Source: Hofstenia miamia
Lineage: Eukaryota; Xenacoelomorpha; Acoela; Hofsteniidae
Direction: 5' to 3'
Length of the DNA: 64,000 nt
Assembly (NCBI GenBank): GCA_900660155.1
Contig: CABFPE010000917.1
Coordinates: 70,015 to 134,014, forward strand
Shown here piece by piece: positions 25,101 through 36,630 of this stretch. Position numbers and translations under genes: made by a program. The notes under the pieces were generated by a model. The model had not been told where the DNA came from, made no database searches, and was given only the letters and a program-made list of their open reading frames with translations. Each line of letters opens with the position of its first letter. The first letter of the stretch is position 1.

Positions 25101-28100
25101 TACATTTTGGAAAGAAAAGCATTCACCTAATTGTGTACATCGTTAAATAACAAGATCATTTGCATAGAAATTATATAGACTGTGATATTACCGATGAATT
25201 CGGAGAGAAAAACTATGAAGAATGGAGTAACTAAGTCGTTAATTCCTTGGACGTAGCCACTCGCAGGATGACGAATAGCCCAAATATACAGCACTCTTTC
25301 AAACAACTAAAAGAAAATTATGAAATTATTCATCTATTGCTGATTTAATAAATTTGAAATTAAAAGTACTTTAGGACTACCTTTTGAACTACTTCTTTTT
25401 GGAACATGGCGACTAAGGGATTTGTTCTAGGCATGTCGATGTGAATCTAAATAATAAATGAACACAACTGATTAAAATGCATAAAAATACTTGGTGAAAA
25501 ATGCCCTCATCGAAATCGTGATTTTCGTTGTTGAAATATCTCTCTACAAAAGCGAAGTATTCTTTTCGTTTTCTTTTCAAAGTTTCTTCCTGCCGCTCAC
25601 GATTATTAGGTAGATAGCCCTAAATTACTAAATTGATAAAAAACTGAAATTCTGAAGCCTGTGCATTATTCAATTTCGAAGGCTTAATTCAAAAATAGCG
25701 GAAAAATTTGTGGCTGCAAACAGAGCACACAAATTGATTAAAGCTTAATGAGTCCACAACATTTCAATGTGGACTAGGTACATGCAGAGAGAAATTTTAG
25801 AAGTAAATTCAATTAATTGCTCTGAGGAAGATTTCCCTCATTTGGGAAATTACAGCTAACTGTTTTATGCAATATTCCCAGCTGTCTGAGAGGCAGCTCA
25901 GGAAAATCGATTTCGTTGGTAATTATAAGAGCAATAGTTAGCATGCTGCAAATACGAGGGGTTTTAACGGAAAAATAATCATAAACACTGAGCTTATGCT
26001 AATTTAGAGTCAAATTTTATGAAATTTTATGGCAAAAAAGTAAGAACCGGAGAGATGGTCAGTAAAGTAATGCATAAAATAAGAGTATGTTTTCCTAATT
26101 ATATAATTCATAAATCTAACTATAAGATCAACTATAATGTAAACGTAATAGAAATGAAATAATGCTGAAATAAACATAGATATTAAGGTGGTCCTTATTT
26201 TAAAATTTCCAAATATTCAAATTGCTATGCTATTTTAAGTCCAATTTTCGAAAAAAATGATACAGTATTCTTTGTAGCAAAATAATGTAAGGCCTTGTAT
26301 TGAAATTTATCTATGCCTTTTTTGATTTGTTATCATCTCCATCAACTGTTTTTATGGCCAATAGCATTTGGCTTTTTTTCTATTGACACAGTATCATCAA
26401 AAAAGGACAGAGCAACTAGTTCTGCTAAATACTAAAGCTGCCGGGAAATTTTTTAAAGCATTGCCTTTCATCCATATACATGTATTTATATATTTGCAGT
26501 TTTTAATAACTGTAGGTATTCATTTGGTGTTCTCGCAGTTTCATGAGCAACTTCCCAAGCTTTAACATATACGGTTGCATAGAAAAGAAAAGTTTCTTAG
26601 TCCGTGGCTCTTTTAATCTTAGTCTGAATTGAGATAGGCACATCCAAACGTCTCAAGAATAAGTAATCCAACAGGCGTGGTACATTGCACCTGGAGCACA
26701 GAATTTCACACCACGGTTAGACTGGGTGTCCAAAATGATAGAGCCTAACTCAAGCACTTCTCTATAGTCATCTCAATTGTGACTCCATACGCACATTACT
26801 AATAAATTTGGTGACTTCATTTTTAATAGGCAGCACTAATTCTTTTACAATACTATCGCCATTTTTTCTTCATACATCTCTTTGTCAATCATTTTTAAAC
26901 AACCGAAATTCAGGAGCAGATTTGATGCCGGCAGGCAAAATGTAGCAAGCTCTTTTCAAGCATGGGCCTGGACAATATCAAAAAGATTTTCAAATTCGCC
27001 TAAATTTACATTCGTTAAATTTTTGTGTAGCGGTATTTCTTAAAAGTGTTTTTTCTTCAGAATACTCACTGTTAAAAAGTTTGTGCACTTGGTTTATGCA
27101 ACCTGGCCTGTGTTGAACAGGAATTTTACTTTTATGCCAGAATTTGAAAAGCTTGTCTACAACTTTTTCTGCTGCAATACGAGCTGGCTTCTTTTCAATG
27201 TAATGTATGTGCAGAAAGTATTTAAGAACTTGTTTATTGAACGGCAGTTTAGGTCCAGTAGTGTCATCACCCAAACATTTAAGCAAATACAATTTATTTC
27301 TGTCAGATTTTCTTGTTTGCCATAGTGCCTGGAAAAAGACTTTTTATGTTGCAGATTGCTCAAAGTGGTATTATTTACCAGAAATTAATTTGTAAGCACA
27401 TAGCCCACATGGTATAATCCAAGTATGAGTTTAAGATGTCCTGAACTACCTCTAAATCGAAATATTTTGCAATAATTCACAAGAACTGCTTTTATAGGCA
27501 TTGAAAAGTTTTGATATGGACTGTGTAAAAAATTCCAACATTTTTTTACCTCAAGGACCTCCCTTATAGATATACAAGAAATATTAGCCGATCCTTAGTA
27601 GTATGTTTTCATTATAACTAAAATGTTATTCAGGATCATAATGCACTTAAAAATGTTAACATACATTTCAATTTTTCCTAATAGATGTTGAACTTAAATC
27701 ATTATATCAAAAGAAACTATGACAAATTGATGAATAAAATTAAGAAACACGCAAATAATTCATTGTTTTTAAACTTTATTTTAAAGTCAATAGCAAGCAA
27801 TGCCCTGTACCTAAAATAAGCACACGTTATAAGCTCATTCTAGCTATTCTTTTTGAATTTGTTTAACGGTTCTTTTTGCCAAAGACCAAGGACAATCTTG
27901 GCTTGGGTGGATTTGAAACCTTTTCTATCTAATGATTTTGTTGACATTTTTAGGGCTAGTTCTTTTGCAATCAACAATAATTTCATTTACAGCTCTTAAT
28001 AGGTATTCAAATTTTTCAATCTTACTGGTAACACGCTCAAACTCTTGCTTTTTCGTCTTGGCAACAGCTAAAGCAGCAGTTTACTTCTGCAGTTTTCTTA

Positions 28101-31100
28101 ACGCGGTCATTTTTTTCTTTGATTCTAGAAACTCCTTATGCTTTGAGAAAAATTTAATTAATAGTGTAGAAGTTTTCTTGTTATCGGAAATGTATCCACA
28201 CTATCACATTTTCATCGTATCTTTAAACAATCTCAGCACAAATATACAGTAGTATATATCATCATCAATAGCATAACCACACATTTCATCATGCAACCAA
28301 TTGAAGAAAATTTAAAGAACAGCCTGGTTGTATCAGTGTTACAACTTTCTGCCAAAAACGTATCCATATTGCAGTATTTATCGAGTGGGAACAAAAATGC
28401 CTCCCTAGTACAAACGCTAAGTACATATTCCCAGTATGAATACAGGACCCTTCTAGTTGATGATTCATTTTCTTAAGTATTATTTTTATACCAATCTGCA
28501 AAAATTGATTCAGTTTAGTAAAGCTGCAATTGAATATCAATCAAATTACAGAGTCCTTCAACAATTTCCGTCTGGGAAATTTAATAAGATACCTTAAACA
28601 GAATTTCATGGAATTTTCTACATCTTGAATGCAATCTTGGAGATGGCAGCAATGCTTCAAATTTTGTCTGCTTTCTGAAGGCAAAAGATTTTACTCTGAA
28701 GAGACATTTTACATTAGTTTCTACAAAACATGACTTAAATAATACAAAAAACATTTTAAAATCCCGGGCATTAAAAACACATTTGCCAAGATTATTGAAC
28801 CTCCAGTGTCATAGATAATCTTTGATACTTTTCAGTTTCCTTAATATCTCTAAATGAATCACTTCGCTTAGGGAGAAATTTAAAAAAAATATTCTGAAAG
28901 ATTATCCCATTGTTCAACAGCACGCAGCAGCCACATGCTTCATAGAGAGCCACCTTGTTTCCACTTATTTCATAAAGCATTATCTAATATATCTGTCAAA
29001 GAATGAAGTTTTCGATAATCCTCTTGTCGAGTGCTTGACAACTTGAAAAAACCAGCGTCTGTGAAAAACTTATTAAGGTCAAACTGCATCCTTGTTATGT
29101 CAGGATGAAAAGCTGTGTGGGCTTATCAAATTCATCTTTAATTCATAATTTCATGAAATACTAGGTTTACATTGGGCCCATCAGTGCGAAGAGGAAGCAA
29201 GTAAATAGGGTCAACTTGATTCTCCAACAAAAACTGGTTGAAACGATCGACAAAACCATTACTAGGTGACCAAGAAAGAGGAATCCACAATATCTATTGA
29301 GAACTTCTTGCTCTTTACCTGACTAATACTGAAAATATCAATCATATTATTTCCTAACAAGCCTAGGTTCAGCAAACTTGAAAGTGAAAGGATGTTTTTG
29401 ACTTCGTAATTAAGTAGCCTGTACTTAACGATTGCATGAGCATAATCATTATAGAAATTGGAAATATTAGCTTAAATCTTTTGGAGTCCCCTACGTCGAA
29501 GCATAAGACCAATTTAAGTCAGCAGTCTGCAAACTTGCTCAGTGTGATTACGAAGTAGAGATGTCCACACTCATACTGATTCTCCCATCCAGTGTTTGCT
29601 GGAACACGTTAAATGGGATCGATAACTTGATCTTTCTTTAAGTTTTTGGTCACCATCTTTGATACTGTGAGAATTGTGATAAACGACGCTTGTGATTGAC
29701 CTGATCTATCAATCCTGAAGGCTTTCTGGCAAATAGTGCAATAAGCTTTGTATACATCTCCTTTGAAAGGACTCAACCACGGGAAGTCCTTTATGCAAGA
29801 TGACTGAAATTTGTGTATATTAATCTAAAACTAAAACAAATCAAAATTTGAATAACCTTACGAAGTAAGCCTTAATTGTATTCTTTGCTCACTGAAAATA
29901 TTTACTGATGAAAAACATTGTAGTAGAATTTATAAGTAGGGAGTCTACAATATTACGTTATTTATTTATAAAAGACTTCAGAACGATAACAAGAAAACGA
30001 GTTCCCTTTGGAATGCCGTTTATGATGATATTAATAGATTGACTAACAAAATATTTTTCCACTGCTATCTCTTAATAATAATAGAATAAATAATGAATTT
30101 TATACCAAAAAGTGCTGTTTTATGAATTTTTATGAAATTCGTTTATATAATTTTTTATGATTTATGCTCGAAAAATATAATTACCTAGCAAAATATAAAC
30201 ATTTCAACTAACTTAGACCCGCTATTTCTTTTCAAAACAGAACCAACACGTTAAAAATTATCAAAATAATTAGTAATATATATTGTATTACAAAAAAACA
30301 TTTTAAACGATTTTCCGTTATTTGTTATTGGTTTTCAAAATTAGCTTGTATTATATCAAATTTTCGTCAATTTCAGATCGATCATAGCTAGTGAGAGAAG
30401 AGAACTTCGATTGCTACTATAGTTGATGTAACTTCAAACACTTTCAAGAATAGCGTGACATTTAGTATTAATATAAAAAAACATTTGAAAATATTGGGGA
30501 AAAACTATTTCAGTAAATCCTATACAGTTCAAGTTCTCCATAATTTCGTGTAATGCTGTGACAAATAACGTAATAGTGATGTAGGATTTACACAGCACCA
30601 AGAAAATATTTATTAATATGATGTCATACATAATTCGCGTATTCATTTTATGTAGCACGAAATAATCAATTAATTAGACGGCGTAATTTAATAAAACGTT
30701 AAGTTTAGTGAGGTGAATTCTGTCAGGGGACAAATAAATTAACTCAACTATAAAGAGGTTAACTTTAGGGAGGGAGTGCTTACTGATTTTGGATATAATT
30801 TTAACGGGACCATAAATTTCATTTAACTAAAAAAATTTCTAAAAAAACTTTACTTCTAATAGTCAAAGCAAAGTTGACACAAAGGGAATCGAACCATTTA
30901 CTAAATGATGAAGAGCAGACTTGTATTAGAATTTGGATTCTAATAAAAAATAAAACGAAACCAAAATAATCTTGCATTAGCTGAAATTAACATGCAAATT
31001 CATTACGTAGTAACAATGATCAGTATTAAATACTTCAAAAGAAAAAGGTCTCATTGTGTGCTAAAAATAAGTTTAGGTAAAACATAAAATTTAAACAATA

Positions 31101-32368
31101 AATTGTAAAAGAGCGTTGATACGCTCCAGCCAGAGAAGCAAAATAATATTTGACAGCAGGCAAACATTTAAACATAAATACATACAATAGAATTGAAATC
31201 AATGCTCCTAGTTAAAAGCTTAGAACAAAACAGCATAAGACGAGCTCGACAAGCTAAAATTTAAAAGCATTAAGCGGCTAAAAATTGCTTCTCAAAGTTA
31301 TTCAGAGTGACATTGCGTAAAGCAATGTCTTAAATACACCATCATAAAAAGGTAAAAAAAATAATTGAACACAGTAATAACCCAAGTAAAACTATGAACC
31401 AATAAAAGTTAGAGATCAATTAACGATTTCGGACAGTTAGCCTAACATACAAATTTTCGGGACAGCTTCACATCAAAATACAACTAGTCCTATCCTTTTA
31501 TGAAATATGATTTTCGGAGATTACATATAATAATATATTCCTAAAAATAATCCAAACGTGAAGTTCGGACTGGGAACATTATAAAGAACAATTGAAATCG
31601 AATGATATCCTAGAGACAACAAAATTCACAATTTATGTGTTAAATTTAAGGTTTATATCAACAATAAATGGCATAGACGGCCGAAGATTCATAAATGAAG
31701 TTACGGAACAAGGACTTTGAATAACATCTGGAAGAATTGTTGATGAATTTGGTAACCCATAAGAATTAGAGGATCATTTTGATACAACTCAATACGCAGT
31801 TTCTCAATGAAACAAAAAAAGAAATTACCGTGAGAAGTCGCCAAGCAGTTGGTCGTAGTGATGAGGGGATGCCGTTCCAACATAGTTCACGCAACGTATC
31901 TAAATATTTATGATAGATTTGTACAAAAGCAAATTACAAATAGCAGAGCTTAAATAGAATATTTAACTTTGATATACATATCTCTAATGCGATTGAATGG
32001 GAATTACAACAATATAAAATCCTGAATAAGTGAATTTACCTAAGGAAATATTATTTTTTGATAATACTACTTCGAATTTTTTCAATTTAGTTGCTTCGCG
32101 CTCATTTCGTTCCTTTTCACGAGATGTAGGCCGTGGTAATTCTGGGGATGTCCGCGATGACTTTGAAGTAGGTGTGGATTTTAGTGAAAGCTTTCGATTA
32201 TTGTTCAACACTTGAGCTGCTGTAGACTCGACAACATCCCGCGAGCGAACTTTATTCAATCCAAGACTGATTAGTTCGTCATCATTGAAATCCCAGGCGT
32301 CGTCTGTACGTTTTTGAAACTCATCAAATGATTTCGCCTTTTGAGTATTTACTTTTGGTTTACTATCA
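16139..32368 (-). CDS. TBC1D22-like Rab GTPase-activating protein, nine exons, N-terminus missing
   Basis: TBC-domain proteins stimulate GTP hydrolysis by Rab GTPases; TBC1D22A/B act at the Golgi. Minus-strand coding exons, in gene order: 32040-32368, 31829-31899, 25491-25619, 25381-25446, 25192-25306, 23200-23309, 21946-22149, 18327-18422, 16139-16273. All junctions are GT-AG and all phases agree, giving about 418 residues against about 517 in human. Blocks: AKSFDEFQKRTDDAWDFNDDE (linker), ELCWNGIPSSLRPTAWRLLT, RKRKEYFAFVERYFN, IHIDMPR (arginine finger in I-x-x-D-x-x-R), YIWAIRHPASGYVQGINDL (glutamine finger in YVQG), IIEADSFWCLSKLLDGIQ, QFAFRWMNNLLMRELPL, SETDGFSTFHVYVCVAF, and LQNLPTYHWGDAEVNQLLA at the C-terminus. 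Both catalytic fingers are present, so it looks functional. The first exon, equivalent to the human FWKR region, was not found; the 32040-32368 exon starts in phase 2. Introns range from 44 nt to 6.2 kb and host several transposons. Confidence 0.93.
16430..17345 (+). mobile_element. Tigger/pogo transposon remnant
   Basis: It lies in the last intron of the TBC1D22-like gene, in antisense. Early frames read KSRTAKRKSYTVEDIV (the CENP-B N-terminal HTH start), later LDQGLFPWFLNICANDVEIF, then SGATLSKPKATARKLSLNEF (CENP-B-type second HTH with W and the K-A-x-x-x-A spacing). The end carries LEDFEGFIDLEFKDVHKSDE, resembling the acidic tail of pogo transposases. The DDE core between them is largely missing. 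Stops are common. The right boundary near 17280-17300 (gttgaacagaggttcgag) resembles Tigger-type termini, but a matching left terminus was not established. Confidence 0.6.
17535..18067 (+). mobile_element. mariner, internally deleted
   Basis: The ends are inverted repeats: left TTAGGTTGTTCCAAAAGTTC and right (reverse complement) TAAGGTTGTCCCATAGGGTC. They agree at about 20 of 25 positions and are flanked by the TA dinucleotide expected of mariner. The 533-bp element keeps only the C-terminal part of the transposase: QQDNAKPHT (the D of the second catalytic aspartate motif), then in a shifted frame SSDYGFFRSMQYFLKG, FELFNEVEEVSNEFFFSKEP and EWYFDHIWKLADR. A full mariner is about 1.3 kb, so the N-terminal half is lost. 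It sits in the last intron of the TBC1D22-like gene. Confidence 0.85.
18423..21945 (-). other. Intron of the TBC1D22-like gene
   Basis: 3.5-kb intron between the WDTYQ exon and the SETDGF exon. Mostly unremarkable AT-rich sequence. It contains the long hairpin at 21644-21776. No other gene seen. Confidence 0.7.
21644..21776. repeat. Long imperfect hairpin (~55-bp arms)
   Basis: The left arm, about 21644-21699, contains catagtaagc, gagtgctggtcgatcaa. The right arm, about 21723-21776, read in reverse complement gives catatagtaagc, gagtactggtcgatcaa. The inner 17 bp differ at one position; the outer part has small indels. The loop is about 23 nt. It may be a small foldback element or an intronic RNA hairpin. 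Confidence 0.65.
22608..22725. repeat. acgcaa(c/t)ttt repeat cluster
   Basis: Six or more close copies of acgcaattt / acgcaacttt lie within about 110 bp. The outer parts are inverted relative to each other (ggataaagttgcgtaaag at the left, aacgcaactttacc at the right). It looks like a small MITE or degenerate tandem array in an intron of the TBC1D22-like gene. Confidence 0.45.
23310..25191 (-). other. Intron of the TBC1D22-like gene
   Basis: 1.9-kb intron. A 62-codon plus-strand open frame at 23945-24133 shows no family features. No mobile element identified. Confidence 0.6.
26990..27360 (-). mobile_element. Transposon-like N-terminal coding fragment
   Basis: The open frame reads PKLPFNKQVLKYFLHIHYIE, then KKPARIAAEKVVDKLFKFWH and KSKIPVQHRPGC. 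This pattern (a short charged N-terminal helix region followed by a -FW-x-K-A/S-x-IP motif) recurs in multi-copy uncharacterised invertebrate proteins that I associate with DNA transposons. The superfamily is not certain. It is antisense-independent: same strand as the host gene but inside an intron. Confidence 0.35.
28200..29800 (-). mobile_element. Decayed DNA-transposon transposase, superfamily unknown
   Basis: Minus-strand pieces include FLLENQVDPIYLLPLRTDGP, NVNLVFHEIMN, then TGxFKLSSTRQEDYRKLHSL and RAVEQWDNLSEYFFKFLPKR. The EQW-x-x-L-x-EYF pattern with a preceding DGPNVN is seen in hAT-like and related transposases. Frames are much interrupted. Assignment is by motif memory only. Confidence 0.35.
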
Positions 32369-34705
32369 CTAAATATATAATCAGTAGCAAAAAATAATAG
32401 TCCACTAAATATCTAAGGATGTAGCACAAAAAACAGTACATCACAATAGCAATTTATCTTTCAAATAAACAAGAGAATTCGAAATTAGATTCAATTCCCA
32501 CAACTTGTTAAGCGTCGTCATGTGCACTTGGATAGATAATAAAAAATTAGAAAAAAACACGAACACGGATAATGGTTTTAATTTCAATGTCGTAAATATT
32601 TGCAATTCATTCCAAGAACTTGTTGACAATAAAATAGAAATTAATACGTAGGAAATCCCAGGCTGCATAGTAAGGTCGAAATGGAACGGGCAACATAATA
32701 AATGTGGACGACCTACAGAATTTGCATTCTTGATCCGTTTGTGACACTAGGCTATATGGGAAACGTAATCAGGAAACGGTTAAACTTATGAAACAGAGTA
32801 TATGAAGTTCAAAAAGCAAAACCTTCACTTCGTACTCAACATAATACTACTTAATAAATATAGATGATGTACATAAATATATATGTATACACATAAGGGG
32901 AGATCCAGTAATAACATCGAAACATCGAACATATTGAATAATATCAAGTTTGATGGAAGCTATTTCATAGCTTTAATCCTTGTTTTACAAAATAGTTTTC
33001 TAAAAAATTTTGCACATTAGTAAAACAGTCCTTCCCCTACAAAATGATGCATATAAGCGATCATTTGCTGATGCCATAATCATTTACAATGATCAGCAGT
33101 GAAAAAAGTGGTGATTTTTTTGAAGTATTTGACTTCTTTTTATAGGCAGATTTATGATACTTTCTGATTTGAAAATATCTGGTTAATGTATTCATGTGAG
33201 GCCATATATTTAAAAACACATATAAAATGTGGAAATGGGGAACAAAAACAGTAGTTTCATGTACAAATGCAACATGGGATAATGAAAATTTTGGAAATGT
33301 TGTTAAAAAATTCCTATAGCGAGCAAACGGCTTGGTGAAATTGCTTCAAATTTTGTCTGAATACTTCTCAATCTATAAAGGAAAGCACAGACAGAGAAAT
33401 TTTCAATAAGTTAAAATTTAGAAAAGTTTTCAGGGAGTGGAATCAACTCCCTGTGATATATAGGGTACGTGAATACCACCCACCTTTAATTTCAATATAT
33501 AAACACATAATGGGTTAAAAAGATCTTTTATCAATATTTCTACTAAAATATTGAAAATAGACGATCAGAATAGAAAAAGTGTTGGTACCTTGATGAGTTA
33601 ATTGATAAGGACGGAAAATTGTCCCCGATTGGCTTTATTCTAAAATATTGTAAAGTAAAATACTGAAGTAAAATACTGAAGAAGTAAACACTTACGATCC
33701 GGGAACGCGATGGTTTTTATTCCAATTATTATTAGAAAACCAAGTGTTCATTTATAATGATGGCAGAGCATTTAACTGATCTAAAATATACATTACAACG
33801 AAACATAGCAATTAAACAATTGGAAAATACTATATATGTATAATGTTTGGCGAAAGTGTTTGTTGCTACAGTTCTATTTTAGTTGGTAAAAATTCAATTC
33901 ATTGCCGCAATCATTTCACGGAATATATTGGTCATGGAAATCAAATTGGCATAAATGTAATTTCCTTATGAATATAAATGTGAAAATTTAAAAGTTCATT
34001 TACACTTCAATCCTTTCATCTGAATAGAGAATGCCGCATTTTGTTGTATTAAGGTATGTAAACATACGTGAATGCCGTTAAGGATTGCAAGCACGAGCTA
34101 TAATAGAAAGGGCTCTTTACAAATGCTTGAATGCAATTGGCATATATGCGAATTATAAAACAAAAAATCCATAACAATTTGTAGAACAGAGGACTTCCTA
34201 AACAGAAGCAATACGATTATAATATATTTGATAATATAAACTTGTTTAAACACAATTGTGAGAACAGCAGCTGTGCAAACATACTTAACGTTTCAGTTAA
34301 TTAATAAAAAATAGGTTTGAATTATTACCACACGAACAACGTTTTGCAAAACCAAAAAAAATCACAGAAAATTACGAAATTATAAAACAATTCGACTCCG
34401 TCAGGCATACCGTGGGTCAATTGCTAAAAGGTTATAATCTCAAAATTCTTTGATTGTTAATATATTATCACAAAAAAATACGGTAAGCCATCGTGAATAA
34501 TCCGCACCTGTGAACTTAAATTTTTTTTCAAAAGTTTGGGGACTAAAAATTATATCTGTAAAATTTATTCAAAAAATAAGACCCTAGAAAATATCCGGTA
34601 TTGATTTCATTCAAAGCATTTGATGAATGAATTTACAAAGGTTCATACACGCGGTTTTTTCGATACTAATATATCAACATCATGATTGCCTGTTTGATTA
34701 CAATC
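32369..34705. other. Spacer upstream of the TBC1D22-like exons
   Basis: It should contain the missing first exon(s) of the TBC1D22-like gene, but I could not find an FWKR-type start in it. At 33280-33600 a plus-strand stretch reads KLKFRKVFREWNQLPVIYRV, like the last residues of a LINE ORF (W-N-x-LP). Otherwise nothing. Confidence 0.4.
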
Positions 34706-34874
34706 CTAACACATTTCTATTCTTTTTGAAAAAACTTGTTTAACATTTTCAGGAAACACTTCATACACTTTTTCGTGTATTTTTAAACATTGATGAATAT
34801 GGGACACAAGTTTATGAGTAACATGTCGCAGTGACCTATCAGTGAAAGGGCTAAGCCATATGCAAGAATCTACA
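34706..34874 (-). CDS. Orphan exon-like ORF, unidentified
   Basis: After a good acceptor (TTTTTTCCAG) the minus strand reads VDSCIWLSPFTDRSLRHVTH, then KLVSHIHQCLKIHEKVYEVF and PENVKQVFSKRIEMC, then stop. It is about 56 codons with a well-mixed, helical, non-transposon composition. I do not recognise the protein. It could be the 3' exon of a minus-strand gene whose other exons lie to the right, or a transposon part. No poly(A) signal was checked beyond the stop. Confidence 0.35.
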
Positions 34875-35375
34875 CTGGAAAAAATAAATCTCATTTTCTA
34901 ATACATCAATAGGATTGGGGTGGAACTACGAAAGAAATTACATGAATTAATGCCGAAAATTGTCACATGCCTCCATAAGAAAAAGATAAAAACAATGCTA
35001 ATTCAGTTTTAATGAATAAATAATTTCCAATGTTGACGCTGGAAGTTTGAACATTCGAGTTGTCATATTTCAAAACTGCAAATTGTATTTGAAGCTCTAC
35101 GAGTATTGTCTCAGTGTCAAACATGTTATACTTTAAAAACAATAGTTTTCAATACGTATTTGTGAATTCAACATCTTCTAAACTTCAAAAGTGTCGTGTG
35201 TCCTAATGTACATAAATCATTGATCAAATTGTTTGTGTATCAACATACGCACTAGCCACCAATGACACTAGCACTCAAACCTCGAATGATGACTATGCTT
35301 CAGTAAAGGAAAAACGGACACAATAAATGAATGGCTTTGTTACAATAAATTGTCCCTACAATGTAAAAAATTCAT

Positions 35376-35393
35376 ATATATATATATATATGA
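35376..35393. repeat. (TA)n microsatellite
   Basis: About nine TA units. Confidence 0.8.
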
Positions 35394-35717
35394 TTTTCAC
35401 AGATATTCGTCGATTGTAATATCTCAGCAAAAATGCTTGGATCGACTTCACATTCCACATAGTTCATTAGTCCCAAATTAAAAACTACATCTACTAAATT
35501 CCTTTAGAGATTTATAGGATATGGTATAATACTTAGATTACTATGTACTTAACAATATTATATGGTTATTGAAGTTCAAGACTTTCGAGTTTGCTGTGAG
35601 CCAACAAATTAATCAACAATGGAAGGCATTGGCTCCAGTAAATGGAATAGGCACTAATGTAATGCATATGATTAAGAAACGGTTAAAATTGCAACATCAT
35701 TAATATAAACCAAATTT

Positions 35718-35830
35718 TGGTTACAAATGACGAATATTGTTGCAAATGGCGTATATATGAGAGAGCGATTAGAAATGACGAATATAAATGCTGCATTAAA
35801 TAGAAACGGCGAATATATATATATATGCTA
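35718..35830. repeat. Minisatellite before the Penelope-like element
   Basis: Four degenerate units of the type ttacaaatgacgaatat / ttgcaaatggcgtatat / ttagaaatgacgaatat / aatagaaacggcgaatat. They end in a (TA)n run directly before the element's coding part. Related units occur at 4975-5072. Confidence 0.5.
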
Positions 35831-35841
35831 TATCATCTGAT

Positions 35842-36560
35842 TACAAAGTTCTAACATCAGCACTTGACACATTGTACACAGTTTTTGAAAACAATGGTTA
35901 TCCGCATAAATTAATTAAGAAAATTATCACTAAACAAATTTTACAACAAGATAATGAAACAAAGTTAACAACTCAATTATTGCAAGATCAAGCGAAGCAA
36001 AAAATATATTGGAAACTTCCATATATAGAAAACAACATCAAGAAATTGTCAAATAACTTAGTAAATATCAATAAAAAGCTCATAAGATCAAGACTTATTC
36101 CAATTTTTAGTACTTTGAAAACTGAACATCTTTTTAAGAACAAAGACAACATTCCCGAAGACTTAGTTTCTTCAATAGTTTATAAATATCAATGTGACAA
36201 TTGTAACAAATTGTACATTGGAGAAACAAGCCGCCATTTCGGGAAACGCATAAAAGAGCTATTAATGGACATTTAAATACTGAAATATTTCAACACCATC
36301 ATGAAATTAAAAAAGACAATTTTAACATCATTATAAAAACTAACAATACAAAAATAGGAGAAGCATTATACTTAAAGAAATTAGAACGGACCAACATACT
36401 AAACAAGCAAATGAATACATTTCAAAGATTACATCTATTTTAAATCTTATCATATACAATTATTTTAGTTAATTATAAAGTGTAGTTTATAGTTTTGTAA
36501 AAAAATTTTCTGGGAAAATATTCTGACGATGATCAATAAAAGATCGAAACGCGTCAAATG
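35842..36560 (+). mobile_element. Penelope-like element, 3' part with GIY-YIG domain
   Basis: Penelope-like elements pair a telomerase-like reverse transcriptase with a C-terminal GIY-YIG endonuclease. Here the open part starts within DYKVLTSALDTLYTVFENNG. It continues with YPHKLIKKIITKQIL (the end of the RT region: F-x-x-x-GYP-x-x-x-I-x-K-I) and LPYIENNIKKLSNNL, then VYKYQCDNCNKLYIGETSR, a C-x-x-C plus YIGETxR signature diagnostic of the PLE endonuclease. The frame is interrupted after GKRIKE. The next frame continues NGHLNTEIFQHHHE to GEALYLKKLERTNILN-x-QM, as expected for the domain's end. It ends at a hammerhead-like motif. It is 5'-truncated and dead. Confidence 0.88.
36523..36555 (+). 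ncRNA. Hammerhead-like motif at the Penelope 3' end
   Basis: CTGACGA (36523-36529), one T, GATC (36531-36534), loop, GATC (36542-36545), GAA (36546-36548), palindrome ACGCGT (36549-36554), C (36555). Hammerhead ribozymes with minimal stem III are known from Penelope-like elements, where a palindromic stem III allows dimer action. The layout fits apart from one extra T before stem II and an unclear stem I. The second copy at 5745-5775 differs in both helices but keeps their pairing. Confidence 0.5.
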
Positions 36561-36603
36561 GTGGATTCAATTTTAAAATGCATTTATGCAGCATTTCATT
36601 TAA

Positions 36604-36630
36604 ATATATATATATATATATATATATAAT
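36604..36630. repeat. (TA)n microsatellite
   Basis: About 12 TA units shortly downstream of the Penelope-like element. Confidence 0.8.

Larger units (their letters stand above)
25620..31828 (-). other. Largest intron (6.2 kb) of the TBC1D22-like gene
   Basis: It lies between the RLLT and GYLP codons of the TBC domain. About 27.0-29.8 kb is occupied by decayed transposon-like coding sequence; the rest is AT-rich with nothing recognisable. Confidence 0.7.

Noticed and set aside
27932-28252. 106-codon plus-strand open frame
   Set aside because: Its reading is hydrophobic and Phe/Leu-rich from T richness; the minus strand carries the lysine-rich counterpart and transposon-like fragments lie on that strand.
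30850-30905. tRNA-like B box (minus-strand ggttcgattcc)
   Set aside because: No acceptor, D-arm or A box could be folded around it; likely chance.
31984-32259. Separate 91-residue minus-strand protein
   Set aside because: It is part of the TBC1D22-like exon 32040-32368 read on into the intron.
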